DNA of 64,000 nt from Chitinophaga sp. CF118 (GCF_900112615.1 NZ_FOMK01000001.1:372001-436000); one strand, 5' to 3'; counted from the stretch's first letter, positions 1-10,660 are shown. Notes: generated by a model from the sequence alone, not told the origin. A program made the numbers and translations.

Positions 1-52
1 GGCATTGTTACTTCTTGCATTATTCCATATAGAAATCCCAATTGTATAGATA

Positions 53-527
53 TGATTGTGATTGATCAATAAATACGCCTTATCTGCCGCGATTAACAGG
101 TGAAGTGCAATAAAGATCTGATCTTAAATCATATTCTAAAACTAAATCAGGGAATTAAACAGGCAGATACAGTGTATTTATTGATCAATCACAATAAGGC
201 AAAACCGCTGTGATACAAATCAATAACAATCCGTGCCTGAAATAAAAAAGGCCCCGTTGTGGAGACCGTCATTGTACTATTCTCTATTGGAAGTCACAAG
301 TCTAAGTGTGATTGTGATTGATCAATAAATACGCCTTATCTGCCGTGATTAACAGGTGAAGCACAATAAAGATCTGATCTTAAATCATATTCTAAAACTA
401 AATCAGGGAACTAAACAGGCAGATGCAGTGTATTTATTGATCAATCACAATAAGGCAAAACCGCTGTGATACAAATCAACAACTATCCGCGCCTGAAATA
501 AAAAAGGCCCCCGTTGTGGGAGCCTTC
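53..527. repeat. Tandem 256-bp repeat with internal 22-bp inverted ends
   Basis: Two copies of one sequence lie head to tail with a period of 256 bp. Each copy contains a 141-bp core (55-195 and 311-451) bounded by perfect 22-bp inverted repeats (55-76 with 174-195; 311-332 with 430-451), each arm holding the palindrome ATTGATCAAT. Inside the core, TATCTGCC pairs with GGCAGATA in copy 1 and GGCAGATG in copy 2, so the one change still allows a G-U pair. Similarity runs past the core to a terminator-like hairpin, which is degenerate in copy 1 (about 247-270) and intact in copy 2. I see no ORF. It could be a duplicated MITE-like element or a structured RNA; the function is unknown. Confidence 0.8.
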
Positions 528-530
528 TTT
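500..530 (-). terminator. Terminator downstream of yidC
   Basis: The hairpin AAGGC(T)CCC-loop-GGG(GG)CCTT lies 10-40 nt past the yidC stop. On the minus strand it is followed by a run of T. It also forms the end of repeat copy 2. Confidence 0.75.
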
Positions 531-539
531 TATTATGAA

Positions 540-2381
540 TTACTTTTTACGTTGTTGTGCGCCTTGCTGGCGTTGTTGCATTTCTTCCAGCTTTTCCTGC
601 CATTTGGATTTGCTCTTTGGCTTCTTCTTGTTTTCCTGGATCTGTGCGTGGATCTTGTCGTGGTTGATGATAAACTTCTGAATCACCCACTGTAACAGGA
701 TACTGATCACGTTAGAAAGGAAGTAGTAGAATGTAAGTGCAGATGCCAGACGGTTAAAGATCCCTAACAGCATTACCGGGAAAATGTAAGGCATATATTT
801 CATTACCGGGTTGCTCTGATCGGCCATACCGCGGTTATTGAAAGCCAGCATCAAACTGGTGGCAGTCATCAGCAGGGTGAAAAGACTGATATGATTGCCA
901 TAGAAAGGAATTGTGAATGGCAGGTTGAGGATAGAATCGTAGGTAGAAAGATCCTTTGCCCACAGGAAGCTTTCCTGGCGCAGTTCAATAGAGGATGGGA
1001 AGAAGCTGTACATTGCTACCAGGATAGGCAGCTGCATAACAGCAGGTAAACAACCGCCCAGCGGGTTTACACCAGCACTCTTGAACAGTTTCATCTGATC
1101 CATACCGAATGCCTGCTGATCATCACCATGTTTTGCACGAAGTGCATCAATTTCAGGCTTTAACACCTTCATTTTAGCAGATGATACATAACTCTGATAG
1201 GTGAATGGCGCTATCAGCAAACGGATAAATAAGGTAAGGAAGATGATGATAACACCGTAGTTGTGAATAAATCCGCTCAGGAAGTTAAACACAGGAATGA
1301 TCACCCATTTGTTCACGTACTTAACAAAGGCGAAAATACCGGAACCCAGTGGAATGATATTTTCCAGGCCAATGTCAAAAGACTTTAAGGTCTTGTAATG
1401 GTTAGGACCATAATAAATTTCTATCGGGAAGCTGAAATCATGTGCACGGGTATAAGGTATAGACAGGGTGGTGAAGGTTTGTCCTACGATGTTACCGCTT
1501 TCAGGCACTTTAGAGTTGATATCTGCTCCGGCAAAGTTGTTGTCTTTCTTTGAAATCAAGGTTGTATTGAAGAACTGTTGCTTCACGCCCACCCACCGTA
1601 ATTTGTTTTCGAGTGGCTGGTGGCTGGTACGCTCAAGGGTGAAATAGTCGTGTTTCCCCTCTCCTGTCTGGTAATGCACCTGGTTGTTCAGGCGTTCGTT
1701 CTGCATATCCTGTTCCTGTCTGTCATTCTGGTTATCCCATTGTAATGACAGGGTTTTCTGTGAAGCAGGCAGTACGTTTTCCAGTCCTACAGCATGAATA
1801 TCAAAGTCTACCGCGTAACCATCCTGTTTTAAGGTGTATACATATTCCAGGAATTGTTCCGGATTAGGGGTAGATAAGCGGTAAGTGATAGCCTGGCTAC
1901 CATCAGCCAATTTCTGTACCGTACCACCTGTAAAGAACAGATCAGCAGTATTTAATAAGGTATTGTTATTAGCAGGCAGTTGCATGGAAATACGGTTAAA
2001 AGAACCGTTTACCAGCATTAAAGGGCCACCATCAAAGGTTTTAAACTTTTTCAGCTGAACAGTAGCTGGCTGTCCGCCCTGGTTGGTAAAAGTGATCTTT
2101 AACACTTCATTTTCCAGTACAGCAGTTTGAGCAGTACCGTTGGCAGCGTTAGCAAAAGCACCATATTCTCCAGCCAGCCTGGTGGAATCCGGGGTAGCGG
2201 AGGTGCCGGCAGCAGCGTAACCAGTAGTATCTACAGGTACTTTAGGCTTGTTGATATTTGCGATGGAATCCTGACGGGCTTTCTCTTTCCGCGCTTCTCC
2301 CTGTTGCTTTTGGTTAAAGAAGATGTATCCTACCAGCAATACTCCGAGCAAAACGAAGCCAATGACCGAGTTTCTGTCCAT
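540..2381 (-). CDS. yidC: Membrane protein insertase YidC
   Basis: YidC inserts and folds inner-membrane proteins, alone or with SecYEG. The protein is 613 aa from the ATG at 2381 (MDRNSVIGFVLLGVLLVGYIF), a typical Bacteroidota length. An N-terminal membrane anchor comes first, then a large periplasmic beta domain (about residues 80-340). The conserved C-terminal insertase core with several membrane segments follows (about 350-565; NYGVIIIFLTLFIRLLIAPF, then GGCLPAVMQLPILVAMY). The tail is basic and Gln/Lys-rich, suited to ribosome contact. The frame stays open for 41 codons upstream, but that stretch is an intergenic inverted repeat and lacks protein character, so I chose 2381. It lies 151 bp downstream of pyrG on the same strand. 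Confidence 0.96.
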   Translation of the reverse strand: MDRNSVIGFVLLGVLLVGYIFFNQKQQGEARKEKARQDSIANINKPKVPVDTTGYAAAGTSATPDSTRLAGEYGAFANAANGTAQTAVLENEVLKITFTNQGGQPATVQLKKFKTFDGGPLMLVNGSFNRISMQLPANNNTLLNTADLFFTGGTVQKLADGSQAITYRLSTPNPEQFLEYVYTLKQDGYAVDFDIHAVGLENVLPASQKTLSLQWDNQNDRQEQDMQNERLNNQVHYQTGEGKHDYFTLERTSHQPLENKLRWVGVKQQFFNTTLISKKDNNFAGADINSKVPESGNIVGQTFTTLSIPYTRAHDFSFPIEIYYGPNHYKTLKSFDIGLENIIPLGSGIFAFVKYVNKWVIIPVFNFLSGFIHNYGVIIIFLTLFIRLLIAPFTYQSYVSSAKMKVLKPEIDALRAKHGDDQQAFGMDQMKLFKSAGVNPLGGCLPAVMQLPILVAMYSFFPSSIELRQESFLWAKDLSTYDSILNLPFTIPFYGNHISLFTLLMTATSLMLAFNNRGMADQSNPVMKYMPYIFPVMLLGIFNRLASALTFYYFLSNVISILLQWVIQKFIINHDKIHAQIQENKKKPKSKSKWQEKLEEMQQRQQGAQQRKK

Positions 2382-2419
2382 GAAATCTAATTGAAATTTA
2401 GGCAGCAAAGGTAAGTAAA

Positions 2420-2520
2420 AGCCGCAAGCTTTTAGTTGTGAGCTACAAGTATCATCCCAATATTCTGTTAACTTAACATTAAAAGGACGACCTGCAACCG
2501 GCAACTAATAGCTTGCGGCT
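2420..2520. repeat. 19-bp near-perfect inverted repeat between pyrG and yidC
   Basis: AGCCGCAAGCTTTTAGTTG at 2420-2438 is the reverse complement of 2502-2520 in 18 of 19 positions, with about 63 bp between. It looks like a dispersed intergenic palindrome or a long-loop stem in the yidC 5' untranslated region. It overlaps the spurious upstream extension of the yidC frame. Confidence 0.75.
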
Positions 2521-2532
2521 AAGAATTATTAA

Positions 2533-4215
<1,683 letters not shown>

Positions 4216-4284
4216 CTAAAGAGGAAGTGCCGGACGACATAATGGTGTAACCAGTCAAGTAAATACTAACTTCCGAAGGTCATG

Positions 4285-4314
4285 CAAAGTTACACAAATT
4301 TGCTACCTACCCAA
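4285..4314 (-). promoter_or_regulatory. Promoter of pyrG
   Basis: On the minus strand TTG (4312-4314) is followed after exactly 19 bp by TAACTTTG (4285-4292), the Bacteroidota -33/-7 pattern. This predicts a leader of about 95 nt before the pyrG ATG. Confidence 0.8.
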
Positions 4315-4437
4315 AAGGGTTTTTAAAATTATATATTTCATACATATATAATGAAATAAAATAAATCGTTTTAACTATTAATTAGGGGTTGATAATTTTA
4401 TCTGACGGATCAATTCCGGGGCATTACTCATTATTTA

Positions 4438-4470
4438 TTGCCCATAGCAGCAAACTTCTTACTAATTTTG
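4438..4470 (+). promoter_or_regulatory. Probable promoter of the thioesterase gene
   Basis: TAATTTTG (4463-4470) fits the -7 box TAnnTTTG. A TTG lies 22 bp upstream (4438-4440), a slightly long spacer. It is divergent from the pyrG promoter. Confidence 0.55.
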
Positions 4471-4489
4471 CCGCCGAATAAACATCAAT

Positions 4490-5005
4490 ATGACTTCAAC
4501 GCCAAAGCGCACACAGGATTCAATAATACAGATGACGGAACTGGTTCTTCCCAATGATACCAATACTTTTGGCAACCTTATGGGAGGCCGTTTGATGTAT
4601 TGGATGGATATAGCAGCTGCGCTAGCCTCCATGAAACATTGCAGTGCACCGGTAGTAACTGCCTCTGTAGACAACATTTCCTTCGAGAATCCGATTAAGC
4701 TGGGCAATGTAGTACATATTGAAGCAAAGGTGAGCAGGGCATTCACCACTTCTATGGAAGTACACCTTCGGGTATGGGGAGAAGATCCTGTACAGCAGTA
4801 CAGATATAAGTCCAATGAGGCATTCATGACCTTTGTGGCATTAGATCCCAATGGCAAGTCGAGGTCAGTACCCGCTATAATTCCTGATACAGAAGATGAG
4901 AAGAATTTATATGAAGGCGCTTTACGCCGTCGTCAGCTCCGCCTTATTCTGGGCGGCAAGATGAAACCAGAAGATGCTGAAGAACTGAAAGCACTGTTTG
5001 CATAA
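4490..5005 (+). CDS. Acyl-CoA thioesterase (hotdog fold, YciA/BACH type)
   Basis: Predicted to hydrolyse acyl-CoA to free acid and CoA in the cytosol. The 171-aa protein has one hotdog domain with the family signature NTFGNLMGGRLMYWMDIAAA (residues about 25-45), in which the Asp of MDIAA is the usual catalytic acid, then VTASVDNISFENPIKLGNVV and a second conserved strand TSMEVHLRVWGEDP. The C-terminal 30 residues are charged. The gene stands alone between a promoter and a bidirectional terminator, so the context does not narrow the substrate. Chain-length preference cannot be read from the sequence. Confidence 0.9.
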   Translation: MTSTPKRTQDSIIQMTELVLPNDTNTFGNLMGGRLMYWMDIAAALASMKHCSAPVVTASVDNISFENPIKLGNVVHIEAKVSRAFTTSMEVHLRVWGEDPVQQYRYKSNEAFMTFVALDPNGKSRSVPAIIPDTEDEKNLYEGALRRRQLRLILGGKMKPEDAEELKALFA

Positions 5006-5087
5006 TACAGTGAGAAAATCTTTCCTTCCAGGCGGAGAACATGTGTTAAGTTATTTCCAGAATAAACTGATTTTCAGACATTATTCC

Positions 5088-5127
5088 AGAGGGGCTGTAT
5101 CTTACTTTGATACAGCCCCTCTTAATT
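5088..5127. terminator. Bidirectional terminator
   Basis: Perfect 14-bp stem AGAGGGGCTGTATC (5088-5101) with 5109-5122 and a 7-nt loop, followed by T-rich sequence on the plus strand. It lies between convergent genes and can serve both. Confidence 0.85.
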
Positions 5128-5141
5128 TAAATGATAATTTC

Positions 5142-5783
5142 CTAAGAAATCCCCTCCCACTCTTTATAAAATCTTTCCAGGAACTGTTCCATAAACAGAT
5201 GCCTTTCTTCAGCCAGTTTTCTGCCTGTAGCCGTATTCATTCTATCCTTCAGCAATAATAGCTTTTCATAAAAATGATTGATGGTAGGAGCTGTACTGTG
5301 TTTGTATTGTTCCTTTGTCATATGCAGATCGGGAGCAATGGCCGGATCATATATTGCCCTGTTCTTAAAGCCCCCGTAATTAAATGTTCGCGCAATCCCA
5401 ATGGCTCCTAATGCATCCAGGCGGTCGGCATCCTGTACTACACCCAGTTCTATGGAATAGAATTTACCGGTTTGATGTCCGCCCTTAAAAGAAATATTTT
5501 CGATAATCTCCACCACATGGCTGGTTACATGTTCAGGCGCTTGTATAGATTCCAGGAAATTACGTGCTTTTGCGGGCCCCACGGTTTCATCACCACCATG
5601 AAATTTGGCATCTGCAATGTCATGCAGCAGGGCACTCAGTTCTACCACCAGTAAGTCCACTTCTTCCTTTGCAGCAATGTGTTTAGACAGTTGCCATACC
5701 CGGTAAATATGCCACCAGTCATGCCCGCTTTCGGCACCAGCCAGTTCTGTTTTTACAAATTCAACTGTTTGTGTAATAATCAT
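5142..5783 (-). CDS. HD-domain phosphohydrolase
   Basis: A 213-aa metal-dependent HD-superfamily protein, probably acting on a nucleotide or another phosphorylated metabolite; the substrate is unknown. Metal ligands expected for the family are visible: His25 in GHDWWHIYRV, His54-Asp55 in SALLHDIADAK, and the distal Asp in VVQDADRLDALGAIGIART. The sequence resembles the YedJ/YpgQ branch of small bacterial HD hydrolases. It is convergent with the thioesterase gene and shares its terminator. The start MIITQTVEFV is the only good candidate. Confidence 0.85.
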   Translation of the reverse strand: MIITQTVEFVKTELAGAESGHDWWHIYRVWQLSKHIAAKEEVDLLVVELSALLHDIADAKFHGGDETVGPAKARNFLESIQAPEHVTSHVVEIIENISFKGGHQTGKFYSIELGVVQDADRLDALGAIGIARTFNYGGFKNRAIYDPAIAPDLHMTKEQYKHSTAPTINHFYEKLLLLKDRMNTATGRKLAEERHLFMEQFLERFYKEWEGIS

Positions 5784-6972
5784 GGGGTCAAATATACATA
5801 CATAATTAAGCCGGACTAAAGAGATGATCCATCCCTCTGGTGGGAAACGAAGATTAACAATGATCAGGAAAGTCTGAGATGGTCTGTCGTTTGATAGTAA
5901 ACGAAGAAAAAGAGAAACGGAAAAGGAAGCCTGAAGCTAAAGTAGACCGTTTCTCTTCCCTGCATTCCGGCAGCATGCAAAGATATTACAGGGGATCTTG
6001 CTTCACTAAGATTTTCTTCGTTCTTCTCTTTATTAATCGCTAGATTAATTTGGTGTAGTTAGAATTGGTTGATAAAAATTAATGGTCGGCAATTGTTTGA
6101 TACAATTCAGATTCTGGTTGATGAAACGCTCTTATAATACCTTAGCGAGGCCCCTTTCGGGCCTTCGGCATAAGGTATATACTTCAGGGAAGCGGGAATA
6201 TTTTTTATTGGCGCGGCATAAGGCAGGGAAATTTTATTGTCCGGACTTCGAGGTCAAGAACTTAGCTGACCTTTGCTGACCCTAGCCCCGGAAATTTCCC
6301 TACCTGTAACCGCTACTTGGTTTCTTGAAGGCATATACTTTCTATATACCTGATATTTTTACAGAGCAGAACCAGCTACTACCTGGTGATCATAGATCAA
6401 TACTGCCCCTTTGGTTGGTTTTATGACATTGTGTGACTGATCACTTTTAATACCGAAAGCCTTTAATTTTAAGGTAGTGCCTGAATAAGTATAAGGTGAC
6501 TTCTTAATTACGACTTTGCTAAATCTGTTTCTCGAAACGTTCCGCATAAAAGGAGATTAATGATACATTAAAAATAAATATATTTTAATCATTATCCCAA
6601 CAATCTCTATAAAAACAATACATACTTTCTAATTCAATATAAAAATAGCAACGATTGTTGGATTTTTACACACTATGATACTAAATTATAAATATATTTT
6701 TATTACTAATGTAATATATAAGAGAGAAGTATATGTCTATAGGGGGTAAAAAACTACCTGTTTACGGTAAAATATATCAGAAAGGTTCTCTTTAGTTCAA
6801 TTTATAAACACAATTCGTATAAAAAACAAACATGCTAATTGATTATAATCTGTTAGGAGAAAAAGATTTTTTTCAGATGATGAGAGGATTATAGGAGTTA
6901 ATTGTATGAATATCAATTGCTATTTCTATGATGAGGGTTAAGCAATACAATGATAATATATGAATTCTGTGA
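5784..6972. other. Gene-poor intergenic region
   Basis: I see no convincing gene in this 1.2-kb stretch. It holds a hairpin element (6137-6301, separate entry) and pairs of short inverted sequences, for example AGAGAAACGG with CCGTTTCTCT around 5910-5955, and CCAACAATC 6597-6605 with 6653-6661. About 6550-6950 is very AT-rich. A 62-codon minus-strand frame (6359-6547) has some protein character near its end but no recognisable domain or start signal, and may be a degraded fragment. Confidence 0.5.
6137..6301. other. Structured intergenic hairpin element
   Basis: A two-tier hairpin is formed by ATACCTTA (6137-6144) with TAAGGTAT (6171-6178), and within it AGGCCC (6148-6153) with GGGCCT (6159-6164). 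A second long stem follows: AGGGAAATTT (6225-6234) with AAATTTCCCT (6292-6301), enclosing AGGTCA/TGACCT. It could be a small RNA or a dispersed element. I do not recognise a known RNA family. Confidence 0.45.
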
Positions 6973-7554
6973 TCAGTCCTTCTTTACAAGTACTTCAGTA
7001 ATCTGGTTAAGTTGCTTTACTTTTTCGCTGAAATCACCTTTTAGTCTTTCACGGATCGTCTGTAATTTATCAAGTACTTCATTCAGAGAACCAGGAAGGG
7101 CTTCCTGTAATACCTCCTTCAGGCGCTTGGCAATGGTCGGCGATTTCCCATTGGTAGAAATAGCTATTTTGAGATTGCCCTTCTGTACTACTGAACCTAA
7201 ATAGAAATCACACAGTTCCGGCGTATCTGCTACATTAATGAGTACCCTGCTCCCTTTTGCTTTTTCCCAGATGCAGCAATTCAGGTCCTTATCATTAGTG
7301 GCTGCTATTGCCAGGTCTTTCCCCAGCATATCCCCACAGGAAAAAGGTTTCTGCATCAATGTTACGTTAGGTGCGCTTTTAGCCAATTCCACCAGTTCCG
7401 GTAAGAACCAGGTAGCCACCACAGTAATGTTGGCATCATGACAATTGCTCAATATCGCACTTACTTTTTCATGCCCGATATTCCCTCCGCCAACTACAAG
7501 TACCTGTAGACGACTTACCTTAAAAAATACCGGAAACAGATTATTCTCTTCCAT
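6973..7554 (-). CDS. Precorrin-2 dehydrogenase / siroheme synthase N-domain (Met8/CysG-N type)
   Basis: Catalyses NAD-dependent oxidation of precorrin-2 to sirohydrochlorin and probably iron chelation to siroheme, the cofactor of the reductase encoded first in this operon. The 193-aa protein starts FPVFFKVSRLQVLVVGGGNIG with the Rossmann GGGNIG (about residues 22-27), then the family strand-loop CDFYLGSVVQKGNLKIAISTNGKSPTIAKRLKE (quoted as landmarks around residues 115-150: GNLKIAIST, GKSPTIAKRLKE). The C-terminal part is mostly helical. An ATG four codons upstream (7566) is possible, but the downstream ATG fits the short N-terminus of the family. It is the last gene after cobA, with a 97-bp gap. 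Confidence 0.88.
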   Translation of the reverse strand: MEENNLFPVFFKVSRLQVLVVGGGNIGHEKVSAILSNCHDANITVVATWFLPELVELAKSAPNVTLMQKPFSCGDMLGKDLAIAATNDKDLNCCIWEKAKGSRVLINVADTPELCDFYLGSVVQKGNLKIAISTNGKSPTIAKRLKEVLQEALPGSLNEVLDKLQTIRERLKGDFSEKVKQLNQITEVLVKKD

Positions 7555-7651
7555 ATGAGCAAACATTTATACAGAAACTGACCAAAAGCAATCGCAACAT
7601 AATTTACGAAAAAACATCCTGTTGCAGAGCTTTTGGTCAGTCTGATTAATT

Positions 7652-8428
7652 TTATACAGCTATTTTAAAGTCCGCTGCCAGCTTATCCTTCACAGACTGG
7701 AATGCTTCATGGAAGCGTACCACTTCTCCAATCACTATAATCGCTGGATTTTTCATTTCTCCCCTGCTGGCGATAGCGGCCAGTTCCTCTACTGTACCTA
7801 TGCCCACTTTCTGGTCTGGCAAGGTACCATTCTGGATAATGGCAGCAGGAGTGTTACCTTTTCCCTGTGCAATATATGCAGCTGCTATTTCTTCCAGTTT
7901 ACTCATTCCCATCAATATCACCACGGTTGTCTTAGCCAGGATAGCATGTTCCAGATCGCGTGCCAGGTTGCCGCTCTTTGTAGTACCGGTCAGCACCCAG
8001 AAGCCCTCGCTCACATTACGCGCTGTAACGGGGATGCCACTGACAGCCGGTACTGAAATAGAACTGCTGATACCCGGAATCACTTCCGTATCTATACTAA
8101 ACTGTTGCGCAAAAGCCAGTTCTTCCTGTCCGCGGCCAAACACGAAAGGATCTCCTCCTTTCAGTCGTACCACATTGCCATAAGTCAGCGCATACTTCAC
8201 AATCATGCGGTTTATTTCATCCTGGGAGTACACATGCATACCAGCCCGTTTACCCACAAAACGCTTGAGACAGTTGCTTGGCGCATGCTCCAGCAGTTCG
8301 TTGTTCGACAAAGCGTCGTACAGAATTACCCTGGCCTGCTGGATGGCTTTCAACCCTTTCACAGTAATCAGTTCAGGATCCCCAGGACCTGCACCTACCA
8401 GTGTTAATTTTGGATGTATATTTAGCAT
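7652..8428 (-). CDS. cobA: Uroporphyrinogen-III C-methyltransferase
   Basis: Transfers two methyl groups from SAM to uroporphyrinogen III, giving precorrin-2, the first committed step to siroheme. At 258 aa it is a normal single-domain SUMT. Motifs: LTLVGAGPGDPELITVKG near the start (SAM-site glycine loop), VRLKGGDPFVFGRGQEE (about residues 84-100), GISSSISVPAVSGIPVTARN, and VILMGMSKLEEIA. It sits between the siroheme reductase gene (33 bp upstream) and the Met8-type gene. The operon thus makes the enzyme and its cofactor together. Confidence 0.95.
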   Translation of the reverse strand: MLNIHPKLTLVGAGPGDPELITVKGLKAIQQARVILYDALSNNELLEHAPSNCLKRFVGKRAGMHVYSQDEINRMIVKYALTYGNVVRLKGGDPFVFGRGQEELAFAQQFSIDTEVIPGISSSISVPAVSGIPVTARNVSEGFWVLTGTTKSGNLARDLEHAILAKTTVVILMGMSKLEEIAAAYIAQGKGNTPAAIIQNGTLPDQKVGIGTVEELAAIASRGEMKNPAIIVIGEVVRFHEAFQSVKDKLAADFKIAV

Positions 8429-8460
8429 AATGTACTTTTAAAAGATGAAACAGACGCACA

Positions 8461-10569
8461 TTAGGATGCAGCTACTTCAGATTGTCTGAATGCCTGAGCC
8501 TGCGCATAAAAATCTGCGGCCTCCTTGTTATATTGTTTTGCAAAAATTTCTGAAGGCTCGTTCTGGTTGATTTGTAATACCAGTGTATTAAATCCACCAA
8601 CGATTGGCCATTTGCCAGTTTCTACGAAATGTTTGTCAAAATCTTTGATGATACCTGTTTGCGTATTGCAACTCACCCCTTCTCCTAACAGTAAAGCCTT
8701 TGCAGTCTGTATAAAAGCGGAATAAGAATGATAGATACTATCTGCATACTGCTTGATTTCAATCGATTCATTTGATGATTGCAGCTTTTCTTCTCCTTCC
8801 AGTAACAAAGTAGCTACCAGATCGATTACCACACCAGCACATTCACCAACACCAATAGCGGTGGCAAATTTGTCTCCCTGGCCCCAGTCAACAAAATCAT
8901 CATCCTGTAATGTGGTCAGATCTGTTAATGGTTTCAGCAGATCATAGAAATATTTCTCTCCCTGGCGATCGTAGTATTCATTAAATTTCTCATTCTTCAG
9001 ACCATTCCCTTCAAAGTTGTGTAACAATGAACGCAGTACATCAGGACCACGTTTACTTGGCACTTTTATTACTTTGTCAGCCACACGACCAACACCATCA
9101 CCTACAATACCGCCGCCCAGCAATACCTGCAGGGCTGGTAATACTTTACCACCACTCTTTATGGAACTACCATGAAATCCGATAGACGCAATACCATGCT
9201 GACTGCAGGAGTTCATACATCCACTGATCTTAATCTTAATGTCTTTATTATATATGAGATCAGGAAACTCATCCTGGATTACCAGTTCTAATGCTGTAGC
9301 AATACCGGTGCTGCTGGAAATTGCCAGGTTACAGGTATCTGTTCCAGGGCAGGCGGTAATATCAGCAATACTATCAAAACCCGGTTCAGCAAAACCAGCT
9401 GTTTCCAGCGCGCTGAACACGTAAGGCAGGTGTACCGGTAAAATATATTTCAACAGCAAACCCTGGTTCGCAGTTATACGCACATCATTTCCAACAGCAG
9501 GACGTAATGCCTCAATCAGCTGACGTGAAATAACAGAACTGATGTTCCCCAGTGGTACGCGTACGTAAGCAGCATAATAATCTGCCTGACGCTGACGGAA
9601 AGCATTTGTAGCCTTCCATGCTTCGTATTTTTTAGGGTCCTTTATTGTGAAAGCCGGCACTACTGCATCAGCAGCAGGTAATTCCGGATCTGCCCATGCA
9701 TCCGCATCAACCGGGAAGGACTTAGATTTATTCGCAATACGCTCTTCTTCTACTAATCTTGTAAATTCTTCCAGACCAATCTTCTGGATCAGGAATTTCA
9801 AACGGGCTTTATGGCGACTGGCTCTTTCTCCATGCCTGTCAAATACACGCAATACTGTTTCTATATATGGGATCAACTGATCTGCTTCCAGAAACTCGTA
9901 AGCAACATGAGCGAGGTAAGGCTGTGCACCCAAACCGCCACCAATCATCACTTTAAAACCACGTACCTGTTTTCCGTCTATTTCACGAATCTTAGGTATC
10001 ACTCCTATGTCATGCATAAATGCCCAGGCAGTATCTGCATCGCTGCTGGAATAGGCCATCTTGAATTTACGGCCCATATCCTGGCATATTGGGTTACGCA
10101 GGAAATAACGGAAAGCAGCATCTGCATATGGAGAAACATCAAATGGTTCTTCAGGGTCAATACCTGCCCTGTCTGACGCGGTGATATTACGAACAGCATT
10201 TCCACATGCCTCGCGAATAGTAATATCGTCAAGATCCAGCTTACTCCACAACTCCGGAGTTCTTTCCAGGCTCACGAAGTGAATCTGTATATCCTGACGG
10301 GTAGTGAGGTGCAGGTTACCGGTAGAATACTCATCTGAAACATCTGAAATACGTTTCCATTGTTCAAAGGTCATTTTACCATATGGCAGTTTGATACGTA
10401 TCATTTGTACACCCGCCTGACGCTGGCCATAAATGCCTCTTGTCAAACGCAGGCTACGGAATTTCTCATCCGGGATCTGTCCTTCACGAAATAATCGGAT
10501 CTTTTTCTCCAGTTCTATTATATCCCTTTCTACTACAGGATTTTCCAGTTCTGTTCTGAAGCTTTGCAT
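8461..10569 (-). CDS. Siroheme nitrite/sulfite reductase with C-terminal HEPN-like extension
   Basis: A 702-aa siroheme-[4Fe-4S] reductase, predicted to reduce sulfite to sulfide (or nitrite to ammonia). Two nitrite/sulfite reductase repeats are visible: ferredoxin-like halves with TTRQDIQIHFVSLERTPELW near residue 90, and the cluster-binding motifs ACPGTDTCN (CX5C, about residue 415) and SGCMNSCSQHG (CX3C, about 455). The catalytic part ends near residue 535. About 160 further residues form a helical tail (AIGVGECAGVVIDLVATLL; SAFIQTAKALLLGEG) that resembles the HEPN fold found fused to such enzymes in Bacteroidota. The order reductase-cobA-siroheme synthase, and a leader with Cys codons upstream, favour sulfite over nitrite. 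Confidence 0.9.
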   Translation of the reverse strand: MQSFRTELENPVVERDIIELEKKIRLFREGQIPDEKFRSLRLTRGIYGQRQAGVQMIRIKLPYGKMTFEQWKRISDVSDEYSTGNLHLTTRQDIQIHFVSLERTPELWSKLDLDDITIREACGNAVRNITASDRAGIDPEEPFDVSPYADAAFRYFLRNPICQDMGRKFKMAYSSSDADTAWAFMHDIGVIPKIREIDGKQVRGFKVMIGGGLGAQPYLAHVAYEFLEADQLIPYIETVLRVFDRHGERASRHKARLKFLIQKIGLEEFTRLVEEERIANKSKSFPVDADAWADPELPAADAVVPAFTIKDPKKYEAWKATNAFRQRQADYYAAYVRVPLGNISSVISRQLIEALRPAVGNDVRITANQGLLLKYILPVHLPYVFSALETAGFAEPGFDSIADITACPGTDTCNLAISSSTGIATALELVIQDEFPDLIYNKDIKIKISGCMNSCSQHGIASIGFHGSSIKSGGKVLPALQVLLGGGIVGDGVGRVADKVIKVPSKRGPDVLRSLLHNFEGNGLKNEKFNEYYDRQGEKYFYDLLKPLTDLTTLQDDDFVDWGQGDKFATAIGVGECAGVVIDLVATLLLEGEEKLQSSNESIEIKQYADSIYHSYSAFIQTAKALLLGEGVSCNTQTGIIKDFDKHFVETGKWPIVGGFNTLVLQINQNEPSEIFAKQYNKEAADFYAQAQAFRQSEVAAS

Positions 10570-10629
10570 ATAAATTAATTTCTTGGTGGTAAATTATCAG
10601 ATTAAACACTTCCTTAGCCTATATAAAGC

Positions 10630-10660
10630 ACAAAGCCCCCGTAAATACCGGAGGCTTTGT
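10630..10660 (-). terminator. Terminator-type hairpin inside the sulfite reductase leader (candidate attenuator)
   Basis: On the minus strand ACAAAGCCTCCG pairs with CGGGGGCTTTGT (12 bp, one G-U) around a 7-nt loop. It lies 61 nt before the reductase start and 41 nt after the leader ORF stop. The following U tract is weak (TGCTTTATAT). Its 5' arm contains GCCTCC, which is also complementary to GGAGGC at the end of the leader ORF (10706-10711), so an alternative, mutually exclusive pairing exists. Confidence 0.7.

Noticed and set aside
2382..2504. 41-codon N-terminal extension of YidC
   Set aside because: It lies over an intergenic inverted repeat and lacks protein character; MDRNSVIGFVLL is the normal YidC start.
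6359..6547. 62-codon minus-strand frame
   Set aside because: Some protein-like sequence at its end, but no domain, no start signal and AT-rich surroundings.
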